DNA of 64,000 nt from Gammaproteobacteria bacterium (GTDB taxonomy: Bacteria > Pseudomonadota > Gammaproteobacteria > Enterobacterales > Alteromonadaceae): positions 39,051-103,050 of the forward strand of contig JAHKAA010000028.1 of the NCBI GenBank assembly GCA_018825965.1, given 5' to 3'. Position numbers and translations under genes: made by a program. Position 1 is the first letter of the stretch. Each line of letters opens with the position of its first letter. The notes beneath the pieces were generated by a model that was not told the DNA's origin, did no database searches, and worked only from the letters and a program-made list of their open reading frames with translations. This document shows, one piece after another, positions 1 to 7,597 of this stretch.

Positions 1-401
1 TGAAATTTGAGCCTGAACAGCTGTTAGCCAGCTTTGGTTTGCAATGGCAAAGGGGCAAAGAACGTGAAACCTTTGCAGGTATTACAGCTGAAGACAAAAG
101 CGGTTTTGCGCTGGTGAAAAAGGTAGAACGTGATGGCCCTGCCTGGAAAGCGGGTTTTACTTCTGAAGATTTAATTGTTGCTATCAATGCTTTGCAGTTA
201 AAAGGCGATTTGGGCCACCGTTTGCAGGATTTTAAAGCTGGCGACAAGGTACAAGTCAGCTATTTCCGCCAAGGCAGATTACAGCATCAACCACTGGTGT
301 TGGCTGATAAGCCTAAAGGGATGGGGAAAATTGAGCCTGTGGCTAAACCAAGTCGTCAGCAAAAGGCGATGCATAAGGCGTGGTTGGGGGTGGATCTTTA
401 G
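1..401 (+). CDS. C-terminal part of M61-family (glycyl aminopeptidase-like) peptidase, truncated by window edge
   Basis: The reading frame is open from base 3 to the stop at 399-401 with no start inside the window, so this is the 3' end of a gene that begins upstream; 132 residues are visible. They form a PDZ-like domain, with a hydrophobic strand, a GPAWKAG segment resembling the PDZ GSPAxxAGL turn, then LIVAINALQL and a basic C-terminal tail. This layout matches the C-terminal PDZ domain of M61 metallopeptidases, whose catalytic zinc domain would lie upstream. The family call rests only on this tail; another PDZ-containing peptidase is possible. Confidence 0.7.
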   Translation, partial: KFEPEQLLASFGLQWQRGKERETFAGITAEDKSGFALVKKVERDGPAWKAGFTSEDLIVAINALQLKGDLGHRLQDFKAGDKVQVSYFRQGRLQHQPLVLADKPKGMGKIEPVAKPSRQQKAMHKAWLGVDL

Positions 402-538
402 AAACTGTTGGGCATGGTTTAACTCTGCCCGTGCTGTTAGAGCGACAAACGAAGTTCGTTTACAACTTCTTGCTTCACTCTGCAGTAACTGTTTTTAATT
501 GCTACATTTTTTGCTTTAAAGCTTTCGCCGCTGGCGAG

Positions 539-570
539 ATACTTTCTTTTGCTTCGCCAAAAGAAAGTAT
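539..570. repeat. Perfect 13-bp hairpin in the gene-poor region
   Basis: A perfect 13-bp inverted repeat (539-551 against 558-570) encloses a 6-nt CTTCGC loop. It lies 138 bp after the M61 stop and directly precedes the GGA-loop repeat units. It could be a terminator-like or REP-like structure, but no U-run follows it on the plus strand. Confidence 0.6.
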
Positions 571-578
571 CCAAAGCT

Positions 579-740
579 AGAAAGTGCAGGAAGCACTTTC
601 TAACAGCCGAAGGCTGGCCCGCAGGGTGAATTGCATGGACGCAATTCATAAAAGGCGACCCCAGGTCACAGCGACAACGCTTGCGTTGAACAGCTTTAGC
701 TGGCCCCGAAGGGGTACGAACGAAGTGAGTATAAAGCCCG
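579..740 (+). repeat. GGA-loop hairpin repeat unit plus degenerate second unit
   Basis: Hairpin 579-601 has a 9-bp stem with loop AGGAA. A linker TAACAGC...GCTGGCCCGCAGGGTG follows, then hairpin 628-647 (7-bp stem, loop ATGGAC) and ATAAAA. A second, degenerate unit at about 675-740 repeats the AACAGCTTTAGCTGGCCCC linker and an ATAAAG end. The same architecture, with different stem sequences, appears on the opposite strand at the right end of the window. Small open frames across 380-1185 fall inside this repeat and look non-coding. Confidence 0.7.
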
Positions 741-1057
741 GCTCAAAATCATGCGTCCAAGGCGACGCGGTAACTCGCTCGTCGCTACCGATCCTAACTC
801 AAACAGTCCGCGTCTTAAAACCTTGGCCACCCAATTTTGTCCGGCTTGCGTCCTAATGGGGATTTGGTGCCTGTAGTTGATTACGATTTTTTTGATGGAC
901 TGCAAAAAGCGAAATGAGGCATCGGGGCACATCGCAAGGCCTGACCCTCTGAGTTTCTTTGATGGCTATCAAATGCGAATAGGGGCAGTGACGCACAGCA
1001 CAAGACTAGATCCTGAGGTATCATTAGGCGTTTACCTAACTGCAATGAAGAAAAATC
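741..1057. other. Gene-free stretch, nothing recognised
   Basis: No plausible gene, tRNA or promoter was recognised here. The first part (to about 860) looks like decayed repeat sequence continuing from the upstream hairpin units. The rest is unique sequence leading to the cyclase-like gene, with only a weak ribosome-binding site just before 1058. Confidence 0.4.
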
Positions 1058-1870
1058 ATGTACGAAGAACGTTATATTGCTTTTATCGATATATTGGGTT
1101 TTGGTTCTTTAGTCGAGACCAGTGCTTCAAACCCAGAGATAGTTCAAGGAATAGAAAATGCTTTGTCAGAGATGGTACCAGCTAAGTTAATCGAAGAAAT
1201 GTATGGGTTCCTTAATGAAGATGTCATTCCTGATGACAGCCTTGCAAGAGCGAGAAATGTAGCTAAAACTCTGGGTGAAATATTGGCTAAGAAAAATCCA
1301 ATAACCGTCTCTTACTTTTCAGACTCACTTGTACTATCAGCTGCATATGATGATGTAATCGCGTCACAAACGATTTTAGAGTTGATTGCAAAACTTAGCG
1401 TTAGACTATGGAATGAATACTCTTTAGTAATTCGCGGTGGAATTACAATTGGCAGTTTGACACATAAACCGAATGGGCCGTTATTCGGTCCTGCAATGAA
1501 TCGAGCTTACCATCTTGAATCAAAAGAAGCTCTATATCCAAGAGTACTAGTAGATAAGATATGTCTAGAACATTTCCAGCGTATACGCACATTTCAAATT
1601 TTTGATTCACTGATCGAGCACGATGAGCATCATGCATATTTCTCACTGCCCTCAGCATTGAGATATTTAGCTACATCCAGCACCTTAGCAATGTACGACA
1701 ACGAAAGGTTAAGAGATGTCATAAAAACTCGAAAAGAACTGGAAGCAAAAATTAATGAAATAATCGCCCTAACTACAGTGACTTCCGTACGTGATAAGTA
1801 CATCTGGCTGGCTCAAGAGTCTAGGATGTCTTCGTTCGAGCACAGACTTCTCATACAAACACCGAAATAA
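1058..1870 (+). CDS. Divergent class III nucleotide cyclase-like protein, orphan
   Basis: This 270-residue protein has no signal peptide or membrane segment. Three blocks recall class III adenylate/guanylate cyclases: FIDILGF at residues 9-15 (D11 at the first metal-ligand position), YFSDS at 86-90 (D89 at the second) and RGGI at 126-129 followed by GPAMNRAYHLE at 144-154, which matches the cyclase G-x-x-x-N-x-A-x-x-LE region. The substrate-specifying residues cannot be read with confidence. It stands alone between repeats, and its codons look more AT-rich than the neighbours, which suggests horizontal acquisition. The start at 1058 has a weak ribosome-binding site (GAAG). A catalytically inactive relative or another ferredoxin-like fold cannot be excluded. 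Confidence 0.5.
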   Translation: MYEERYIAFIDILGFGSLVETSASNPEIVQGIENALSEMVPAKLIEEMYGFLNEDVIPDDSLARARNVAKTLGEILAKKNPITVSYFSDSLVLSAAYDDVIASQTILELIAKLSVRLWNEYSLVIRGGITIGSLTHKPNGPLFGPAMNRAYHLESKEALYPRVLVDKICLEHFQRIRTFQIFDSLIEHDEHHAYFSLPSALRYLATSSTLAMYDNERLRDVIKTRKELEAKINEIIALTTVTSVRDKYIWLAQESRMSSFEHRLLIQTPK

Positions 1871-2020
1871 TTAGCTGTATGAATATTTGAGTTAGAAAAT
1901 GGCTGTAAAGATTGTTATTTTCGCTTGCTAGGTCATGGCTACTAAGTCCTTATAACTAACGTTAAAAGTCAGCTTCTGCCACTGAACCGAAATCTAGATT
2001 TGAATGCACCAGGGGAAAAA

Positions 2021-2146
2021 TGGGGTCGGGTCTTGCCCTTTGCCCTGATCTTTGAGAGATAGATTTGTTAGCAGTTTTCTATGGTTTTTTTCTTTAAACT
2101 CACTGAAATTTAATCAATAAATTATTTTGGGGCAAGGGGCAAGACC
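2021..2146. repeat. REP-like inverted pair
   Basis: Two 18-bp arms, 2029-2046 and 2129-2146, are inverted copies that match at 16 of 18 positions (core GGTCTTGCCC..TTGCCC). They enclose about 82 bp of AT-rich sequence. G-rich extensions flank the left arm (TGGGGTCGG). The arrangement resembles REP pairs mobilised by REP-associated tyrosine transposases, but no transposase is present here. The rest of 1871-2316 shows no gene. Confidence 0.6.
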
Positions 2147-2316
2147 TTGCCCTGCTGGCTGCTCAAGCACGAGTTTAAATGGAGTAAATCACTAAATTCT
2201 TTTGATTTCTTTCCCAATGTCATATTGATGTCGCATTAATGACGCTAGCACGACGTTTTCAAAGGCTTAAAAAGCTTCAAAATGATATCTTTAGCAACTT
2301 GGGAAGGTAGCGGTTC

Positions 2317-3063
2317 ATGTACATGCAAATAAACAGTAAAATTTTAATAGAGCTGAGAAAAAAGCGTGCCTGGAGTCAGAGTGAGTTGGCTGAAGTGACG
2401 GGGTTAAGCTTGCGAACTGTGCAGCGAATCGAAAAAAGTGGTACAGCATCGCTGGAGTCTGTAAAGGCATTTGCTGCTGTGTTTGAATTAGCGCCAGAAT
2501 CATTGCAGTTAGCTACAGTTACAGATGAAGAGGCCGCGGATTCAAACGAAACCTGCGTTATCGTCAGCCAAACCCGAGCTTCGTTTACGTTAAGCGATCA
2601 GGCAATTCAGCTCTCTTTAGCGCTGTTTTTACCCGCTTCAATGGTCATGCTGTTTATGTTGTTTACTAAAATCCCGAATGTAGACTGGATCCATACCACG
2701 AGGCTGACGTTATTTAGTGAGGTTTTGCCGCAATGGATAAGCTTGATCATTAATCTAACCATAGCTTTGTTGCCGCTTCTTGTTCTCTCTACAATAGCCG
2801 GAATTTGTTGGGATTTATATAAACGGCAAGGGGTTTCGGACTTCATAAGGCAAATGATCAAGAGACCTTTCCCCCTAAGAGCACTGTTAAGTAAACTTCA
2901 TACAAATTCGCGTCGGGCTGCCTTTTTGTTTCGGAAACCCGCTCTGTTCTCTGTTCTGCTATTCATCCTGACGGTTAGTGTTATAGGTTTCACTATGGAG
3001 CCTTATCAGAAAGCTAATTTTAAACATTTTATCGCCCAAATTTTATATACCAGCGACCAATAA
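2317..3063 (+). CDS. XRE-type HTH protein with C-terminal membrane segments
   Basis: The 248-residue protein starts with a lambda-repressor-like helix-turn-helix (residues about 8-60, with WSQSELAEVTGLSLRTVQRIE spanning the helices). An acidic linker follows, then three hydrophobic stretches at about 97-117, 140-165 and 207-226 that look transmembrane. The DNA-binding part would therefore sit at the cytoplasmic face of the inner membrane. A GGAAGG sequence precedes the first ATG; a second ATG lies two codons later. No partner gene adjoins it. It is probably a membrane-tethered regulator, but its target and signal are unknown. Confidence 0.6.
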   Translation: MYMQINSKILIELRKKRAWSQSELAEVTGLSLRTVQRIEKSGTASLESVKAFAAVFELAPESLQLATVTDEEAADSNETCVIVSQTRASFTLSDQAIQLSLALFLPASMVMLFMLFTKIPNVDWIHTTRLTLFSEVLPQWISLIINLTIALLPLLVLSTIAGICWDLYKRQGVSDFIRQMIKRPFPLRALLSKLHTNSRRAAFLFRKPALFSVLLFILTVSVIGFTMEPYQKANFKHFIAQILYTSDQ

Positions 3064-3181
3064 GTCTTAGTGCTAACACCTGGCTGCATAGAGAAAACAA
3101 TCAAGGCATAAAAGTCATAGTTGTGACAGCCAGCTTTGACTGTACTGCGGTATTTGGGGGCGATAAAACTCACCCCATTAA

Positions 3182-4021
3182 TCACTGCCGTGTTAACCGT
3201 AAATTAGGCTGGTCGCAAGCTTCGCTGCTGCGTAGTGGGTTGATATCCAGGCCGCCTCTTCTGGTGTAGCGGGCGTATACCATTAGAAATTCTGGTTGGC
3301 ACAGCTTCCACAAATCGAGATAAATCCGCTCTACACATTGCTCGTGAAATTCATTGTGGCTTCTGAAACTGATCAGGTACTTCAGCAAGGATGCATGGTC
3401 AATAGCTTTGCCTTTGTAATGAATATAAACACTGGCCCAGTCTGGCTGGGACGTGATTAAGCAGTTGGATTTCAGTAAATGCGAATGCAGCTTCTCGTCC
3501 ACCAAAGCACCTGTTGGCTTTAGTTGCAGCAGCTCTGGTTTGTAGTCGTAATGCTCAACTTCAATATCTAAATCGTCGATGCAACGGCCTGGCAACCAGG
3601 TCGGTTGAAAAGCGGTGAGCTCATTCACGTTATGCAAAGTCACTTGCACAGGACCACCGGCACAGGTCGATAAATCGGTTTTCATAGTGCGGTACAGCTG
3701 GCTGATATCGGCAAATTTACTTTGATTTAAGCTGTTTAAATACAGTTTAAACGACTTGGATTCAATCAGGTTCGGCGTATTAAAGGGCACCACAAAAGTG
3801 GCTAAAGCCACCATAGGTTTACCTTTAGGGGTCAGCCATGACAACTCGTAGCCATGCCAGGTATCCTGACCAACAAAAGGTAATTCTTCGCCTAAACCTA
3901 TAGCCTGACGGCCTAAAGTGCGTGGCACAGCCTGCAATAATTCGGGACTGTAGTGATCAATATAAGCAGTGGCCTGGCCTAATGTCAGTCCAGATAACTG
4001 CTCTGTTTGTATTTTTGTCAT
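3182..4021 (-). CDS. queF: NADPH-dependent 7-cyano-7-deazaguanine reductase
   Basis: QueF reduces preQ0 to preQ1 in queuosine tRNA modification. The 279-residue length matches the long, two-domain QueF type of E. coli (282). Visible signatures are the NADPH-binding ESKSFKLYLNS block (E87 on), the catalytic cysteine C187 in LLKSNCLITSQPDW, the substrate-site HNEFHEQCVE block, and the C-terminal YTRRGGLDINP. I chose the ATG at 4021 rather than the one at 4036 because homologous sequence begins there. The gene is divergent from syd with a 54-bp gap. Confidence 0.96.
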   Translation of the reverse strand: MTKIQTEQLSGLTLGQATAYIDHYSPELLQAVPRTLGRQAIGLGEELPFVGQDTWHGYELSWLTPKGKPMVALATFVVPFNTPNLIESKSFKLYLNSLNQSKFADISQLYRTMKTDLSTCAGGPVQVTLHNVNELTAFQPTWLPGRCIDDLDIEVEHYDYKPELLQLKPTGALVDEKLHSHLLKSNCLITSQPDWASVYIHYKGKAIDHASLLKYLISFRSHNEFHEQCVERIYLDLWKLCQPEFLMVYARYTRRGGLDINPLRSSEACDQPNLRLTRQ

Positions 4022-4075
4022 AACACCAACAACCAAGTTAGAATGGCGGCAATTTTAGCACAGAAGCGAATCACC

Positions 4076-4603
4076 ATGCCGGGCCAATTCCATCAGCAAT
4101 TCACAGAATTTGTAGAGTCTTATCAAAAACAACATCCTACACTTCTCAGTTGGGTCGATCCTGAACATCATTCACCTTGTCAGTATGGTGAGGTGCTGGA
4201 CGGTGAAGTGCATTGGCGCCCGGTAAAAGCTGTACCCACATTAGATTTAGCTAAAACTCAGCACGCTTTAGAGCTGGAATTTCCTGAACAATTAACAGAG
4301 TTTTACACCAGCTATTTTGGCGGGGGTTTAAAGGTTCAGCACGAAAGGGGAGAGCTGGAGCTCTTGATGAGCTGGCATCAGGCCGATTTTGAGCGGCTGC
4401 AGCAAAATATCATCGCCCATATTTTGATGAAAAGACGCTTAAAGCAACGTGAAACTGTATTTATTGCCGCCACCGATCACGATGATTATCTGATCTCAGT
4501 GCTGGTGGCGACAGGCGAAGTGTATCTGGAAAAAGTGGGGATGGAAGTCAAGGACCTGTTAGCGCCGGACTTAGCCACTTTTTTACAGCAGCTAAGTTTC
4601 TGA
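4076..4603 (+). CDS. syd: SecY-interacting protein Syd
   Basis: The 175-residue protein matches Syd (E. coli 181 aa), a cytoplasmic protein that binds the SecY translocon at the inner membrane. Recognisable segments are FxxFVESYQ near the start, the SPCQYGEVLDGEVHWRPV block, FYTSYFGGGL and a C-terminal ATGEVYLEKVG. An ATG at 4043 would add 11 residues, but family similarity begins at 4076. It is divergent from queF, a pairing also seen in E. coli (queF-syd). Confidence 0.92.
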   Translation: MPGQFHQQFTEFVESYQKQHPTLLSWVDPEHHSPCQYGEVLDGEVHWRPVKAVPTLDLAKTQHALELEFPEQLTEFYTSYFGGGLKVQHERGELELLMSWHQADFERLQQNIIAHILMKRRLKQRETVFIAATDHDDYLISVLVATGEVYLEKVGMEVKDLLAPDLATFLQQLSF

Positions 4604-4609
4604 GCTGCT

Positions 4610-5386
4610 TTAAGGCTGACAGTCAAAAGCTATATTCGATATCAACTGGCAAGGTTCACAACAAAAATCAAAGAGGCTATGCCAGCTCTGATCTAATGTC
4701 CAGTCCGCGCCACAGCAAGGGCATTTTTTCTCAGCTTCAGCTGCACAGTTGGTACTGCTGCCGCTGTACAGATAATAATAAACCGGCTTATTCAGCTCTT
4801 TGCTCAGCGCTTTGGCCTGTTTATAACCTTGTTGGTTTAAACCACTGTAAAAACCCTGCACACTTTGTTCTGCGCTTTTAAACAGCACTCTTGTTTCCTG
4901 CATCTGAATTTCATCCAGCGCCTGATACTGCAATTGCCAGCGCACTAAAGGCTCAAAATCTTCACCTGATATCCGGCCCACTTTGTATAAAGGCACAGGG
5001 GCAAAATGTTCAGCGCAGTACAGCACTGAGTTAGTGGCTGAAAAGCTACAAAATAAAATCAAAGCAGAGTGATTGGGGCAGGGGTCGGTATGATTTGACA
5101 TTAAATCATCACCCAGAATAGTCAGTTTTGGATAACTTAAGCCTGCTTGTTGCAATTGCTCTAAAGCACTGAGGCCAGCTGTGCTGTGGGATTTTTTGTC
5201 CAACGCATCAGCTTGTGGCAAAACAACACGGCTGAAAAAACTGTCTTTGGTCTGATAAGTTGGGAATTCACGGCCTAAGATCTGGCCCTGAAAAATCAGC
5301 TTTTCCAGATAATGGCGAATACCCTGTTCCGCTTGGTCAAAGCTGGTATCGGCAATAATTTTAAATTCCAGCTCTGCAACTAACAT
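4610..5386 (-). CDS. DUF2310 family zinc-ribbon protein
   Basis: The 258-residue protein has a C-terminal zinc ribbon: CPCC at 222-225 and CCEPC at 242-246, two cysteine knuckles about 17 residues apart. The N-terminal 200 residues match what I recall of the DUF2310 family; their function is unknown. Its start overlaps the stop of the upstream 92-residue gene in a TGATG arrangement, so translation is probably coupled. No signal peptide is seen, so it is likely cytosolic. A nucleic-acid or metal role is suggested only by the zinc ribbon. Confidence 0.75.
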   Translation of the reverse strand: MLVAELEFKIIADTSFDQAEQGIRHYLEKLIFQGQILGREFPTYQTKDSFFSRVVLPQADALDKKSHSTAGLSALEQLQQAGLSYPKLTILGDDLMSNHTDPCPNHSALILFCSFSATNSVLYCAEHFAPVPLYKVGRISGEDFEPLVRWQLQYQALDEIQMQETRVLFKSAEQSVQGFYSGLNQQGYKQAKALSKELNKPVYYYLYSGSSTNCAAEAEKKCPCCGADWTLDQSWHSLFDFCCEPCQLISNIAFDCQP

Positions 5387-5664
5387 CAGATCCCCAGCTT
5401 TTTGATAATCAAATCAAGTTTGGCTTCAATGCGTGCCAGGTCAGCCTGCAGATCTGAAGGTTGTTCACTCAGCGGCTGAGATTTTTGCTCAGCAGTGTTT
5501 TGCACACTAACACCGCCATTACGCCAGGCCTGATAGGCCTGTAATAAAGCCGGGCTCATAGTGGCTATGCCTAAACGGGCTTTCACTAAAGCCAGGCTGG
5601 GTTCTTTACCTTCTTGCTGCAGTTGAGCCGCAATTTTTGCGACTTGTTGGCTTAGTTGTTCCAT
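5386..5664 (-). CDS. Small hypothetical protein, possible KfrA-like N-terminal fold
   Basis: This 92-residue protein has an N-terminal helical part (ALVKARLGIATMSPALLQAYQAW) that weakly recalls the winged-helix region of KfrA-like DNA-binding proteins, a Gln/Ser-rich linker, and a C-terminal amphipathic helix (LARIEAKLDLIIKKLGI) that could form a coiled coil. It is the first gene of a two-gene unit with the DUF2310 protein. Function is not known; the KfrA resemblance is an inference from a short stretch. Confidence 0.6.
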   Translation of the reverse strand: MEQLSQQVAKIAAQLQQEGKEPSLALVKARLGIATMSPALLQAYQAWRNGGVSVQNTAEQKSQPLSEQPSDLQADLARIEAKLDLIIKKLGI

Positions 5665-5832
5665 TATTTTCTTATTTCGCTAAAAGTTAGTGAAATTTAC
5701 CACTTAAATTGCTTTCATCACCAGTCTGATTTGTTAAGTTATTGTTTTTTATGAATTTTAAAAGTTGGCCCCAGTTTTGCTTTTGATTATCAACAAGTTA
5801 AAAGCAACAAGTTTAAACTCTAAGGATAAGCA

Positions 5833-6201
5833 ATGAACTATTTAAAGGTATTAACAGTAGCTACAGCCATGATGGCATTATCTGGTTGTGTTGTGGCTAT
5901 AGGCGGCAAGGATGAGAATGGCAGCAGCAATAATTCATCCTGGAAAAAAGCGCAAAAATTAAATAATCAGGTGATCAGCCAGTTAAATTTGGGCACTGCA
6001 TTAGATTCAGTCCGTGGTCAGTTAGGCGCACCTGATTTCAGCGAGTCTTTCCTTGAAGGCGACAAAGAGACTGTAGTGCTGTTTTACCGCACTCATCATC
6101 AGCATAGTGACGGCGAAACCAGTAAAGATGAATGCACACCCTTGGTATTTAAAAACGGTGTGTTAACTGGTTGGGGCGAAAAAGCCTATCGCCAGCTGTA
6201 A
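5833..6201 (+). CDS. DUF3192-type lipoprotein
   Basis: The 122-residue protein begins with a short lipoprotein signal peptide and lipobox LSGC (C19). The mature part starts with a Ser/Asn-rich linker, followed by a small domain containing NLGTALDSVRGQLGAPDFSES, which resembles the BamE/SmpA-like fold typical of DUF3192. The residue after Cys19 is Val, not Asp, so outer-membrane sorting is expected. AAGGA lies 7 nt before the ATG. The gene is followed by a strong terminator. Function is unknown. Confidence 0.75.
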   Translation: MNYLKVLTVATAMMALSGCVVAIGGKDENGSSNNSSWKKAQKLNNQVISQLNLGTALDSVRGQLGAPDFSESFLEGDKETVVLFYRTHHQHSDGETSKDECTPLVFKNGVLTGWGEKAYRQL

Positions 6202-6215
6202 CAATCCCCGGACCA

Positions 6216-6250
6216 GGGGAGTGTTGCCCATGCGGCAGCACTTCCCTTTA
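6216..6250 (+). terminator. Intrinsic terminator after the DUF3192 lipoprotein gene
   Basis: A 13-bp stem with two G-T wobbles (6216-6228 against 6234-6246) and a 5-nt CATGC loop is followed by TTTATT. It lies 15 bp downstream of the lipoprotein stop and separates it from the convergent DUF2789 gene. Confidence 0.8.
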
Positions 6251-6258
6251 TTAGAGTA

Positions 6259-6489
6259 TTAGTTCCTTAACTGCACATTTAACTGATCAATCACTACACA
6301 CCAATCAGCATCCTGCCTCCAGTTTTCTTTAAGAAAATTGGCCTGAGCCTCTGTCCAGAAAGCAGCTTCAGATAAAGATAATTCTGCGGGAAGTTTATGA
6401 TTGGCGATAAAAGCTGTGATAGCGGAAGGGCTATTCTCCAAACCAAGCTGAGCAAATAAAGTGGCCATATCGTGAGCGGTCATATCCAT
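6259..6489 (-). CDS. DUF2789 family small protein
   Basis: The 76-residue protein matches DUF2789, a small helical family of unknown function: MDMTAHDMATLFAQLGL at the start, then LSEAAFWTEAQANFLKENW and DADWCVVIDQLNVQLR. I chose the ATG at 6489 because AGAGGAA lies about 7 nt upstream of it and homology begins there; the open frame reaches back to 6552 but that extension has no family support. It is a single gene between the lipoprotein terminator and the divergent acetyltransferase. Confidence 0.8.
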   Translation of the reverse strand: MDMTAHDMATLFAQLGLENSPSAITAFIANHKLPAELSLSEAAFWTEAQANFLKENWRQDADWCVVIDQLNVQLRN

Positions 6490-6606
6490 AATGCAATTCC
6501 TCTGTTGTGTTCTGTTTACTATAGTTGGTTGAGCGGGCCGACGCATTGGCAATCCGTCTCTTCGCTGCTATGTTGATACTCAAACTAGAATAAATAACAG
6601 GGACAT

Positions 6607-7269
6607 ATGATGCCAAACCAACCAGCTCTTGATCTTAGCCAGCTTAAAGCACAGTTGTTAACCCCCGATGAACTGAAACTAGCAGCTTCTTTGTTATATC
6701 AGTCTTATCACGATGATCCGGTGTTTATGGATATTTTTCAGTCGGAAAAAACTGACTATGAACAAAGGCTAAGAGCGGCTATCCGTGAAGAGCTGAATGT
6801 GTTCTGGCAGGAAGAGCAACCTGTGATAGGTATTTTTATTGATCAGCAGTTGTTAGGTGTGGCTTGTGTTACAGAACCAGGCTCAAAATTAAGTGGTGAC
6901 AGATTCTGGCATTGGCGGCTAAAAATGTTACTGACAGCAGGTTTTGTTTCGACCAAACAATTATTAGAAAAAGAACAACGAATTCATGCAGCTATGCCGG
7001 TAAAGCATTACCATATGCTGGCTTTTATTGCTATTTCTCCTAAGTATCAGCATCTGGGCTTAGGTCATTATTTAATGCATGCAGTAGACTCTATAGTAGA
7101 GAAAAATCCAGCTTCTTTAGGTACAGGCGTTTTTGTGACTCTGGATAAAAACAAAGCTTTTTTTAGTTCGGATCATTATCAGCAGGTTACAGAGTTGAGT
7201 TTCAGCAAAGTCAAAGGGACCTTAATGTTCAGACCAAGGCAAAGTAGCCCTTTAACGCTAGTGGAGTAA
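6607..7269 (+). CDS. GNAT-family N-acetyltransferase
   Basis: The 220-residue protein has the GNAT order: an N-terminal ELKLAASLLYQSYHDDPVF helix pair, the central strand pair LLGVACVTEP, and the acetyl-CoA motif A region AFIAISPKYQHLGLGHYLMHAV, where QHLGLG corresponds to the Q/R-x-x-G-x-G/A pyrophosphate loop. The substrate is not predictable. Two adjacent ATG codons (6607 and 6610) follow AGGGAC; either may be used. The next gene (DUF962) starts 8 bp after the stop, so the two are probably cotranscribed. Confidence 0.75.
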   Translation: MMPNQPALDLSQLKAQLLTPDELKLAASLLYQSYHDDPVFMDIFQSEKTDYEQRLRAAIREELNVFWQEEQPVIGIFIDQQLLGVACVTEPGSKLSGDRFWHWRLKMLLTAGFVSTKQLLEKEQRIHAAMPVKHYHMLAFIAISPKYQHLGLGHYLMHAVDSIVEKNPASLGTGVFVTLDKNKAFFSSDHYQQVTELSFSKVKGTLMFRPRQSSPLTLVE

Positions 7270-7276
7270 GCAGCAG

Positions 7277-7597
7277 ATGTCCGGTTTTCGTAGTTTTTCA
7301 GAGTTTTATCCTTATTATTTATCTGAACATAAAAACCCTGTTTGTCGCCGTTTGCATTACATAGGTTCTACTTTAGTGCTGGTGATTTTGGCCACTTTGT
7401 TGGCTACAGGCTTATGGAGTTACTGGTGGCTGATGTTGCTGGCGGGTTATGGTTTTGCATGGGTAGGGCACTTTAAGTTTGAACACAATAAACCCGCCAC
7501 CTTTAAATATCCCTTTTATAGTCTGGCAGCGGATTGGGTGATGTATAAAGATTTTCTTACGGGGCAGCTGGAGCAAAAATTACAACAGTTGCCTTAA
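7277..7597 (+). CDS. DUF962 / Mpo1-like membrane protein
   Basis: This 106-residue membrane protein matches the short DUF962/Mpo1-like family: FSEFYPYYLSEHKNPVCRRLHYIGS at the N-terminus, two central membrane segments (about 30-62), then FAWVGHFKFEHNKPATFKYPFYSLAADW. The conserved histidines (H18, H27, H65, H70) could bind metal, as in the yeast dioxygenase Mpo1, which acts in fatty-acid alpha-oxidation. Whether the bacterial protein shares that chemistry is unproven. It is probably cotranscribed with the preceding GNAT gene and overlaps the convergent DUF3301 stop by 4 bp. Confidence 0.8.
   Translation: MSGFRSFSEFYPYYLSEHKNPVCRRLHYIGSTLVLVILATLLATGLWSYWWLMLLAGYGFAWVGHFKFEHNKPATFKYPFYSLAADWVMYKDFLTGQLEQKLQQLP

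Noticed and set aside
380..1185. Several open frames of 66-102 codons on both strands
   Set aside because: They lie across hairpin repeats, lack convincing ribosome-binding sites, and the last overlaps the start of the cyclase-like gene in another frame.
1058..3063. Pycsar-type anti-phage operon (cyclase plus membrane effector)
   Set aside because: The two genes are 446 bp apart with a REP pair between them, and the membrane protein carries a DNA-binding domain rather than a cyclic-nucleotide-binding one. Kept only as separate observations.
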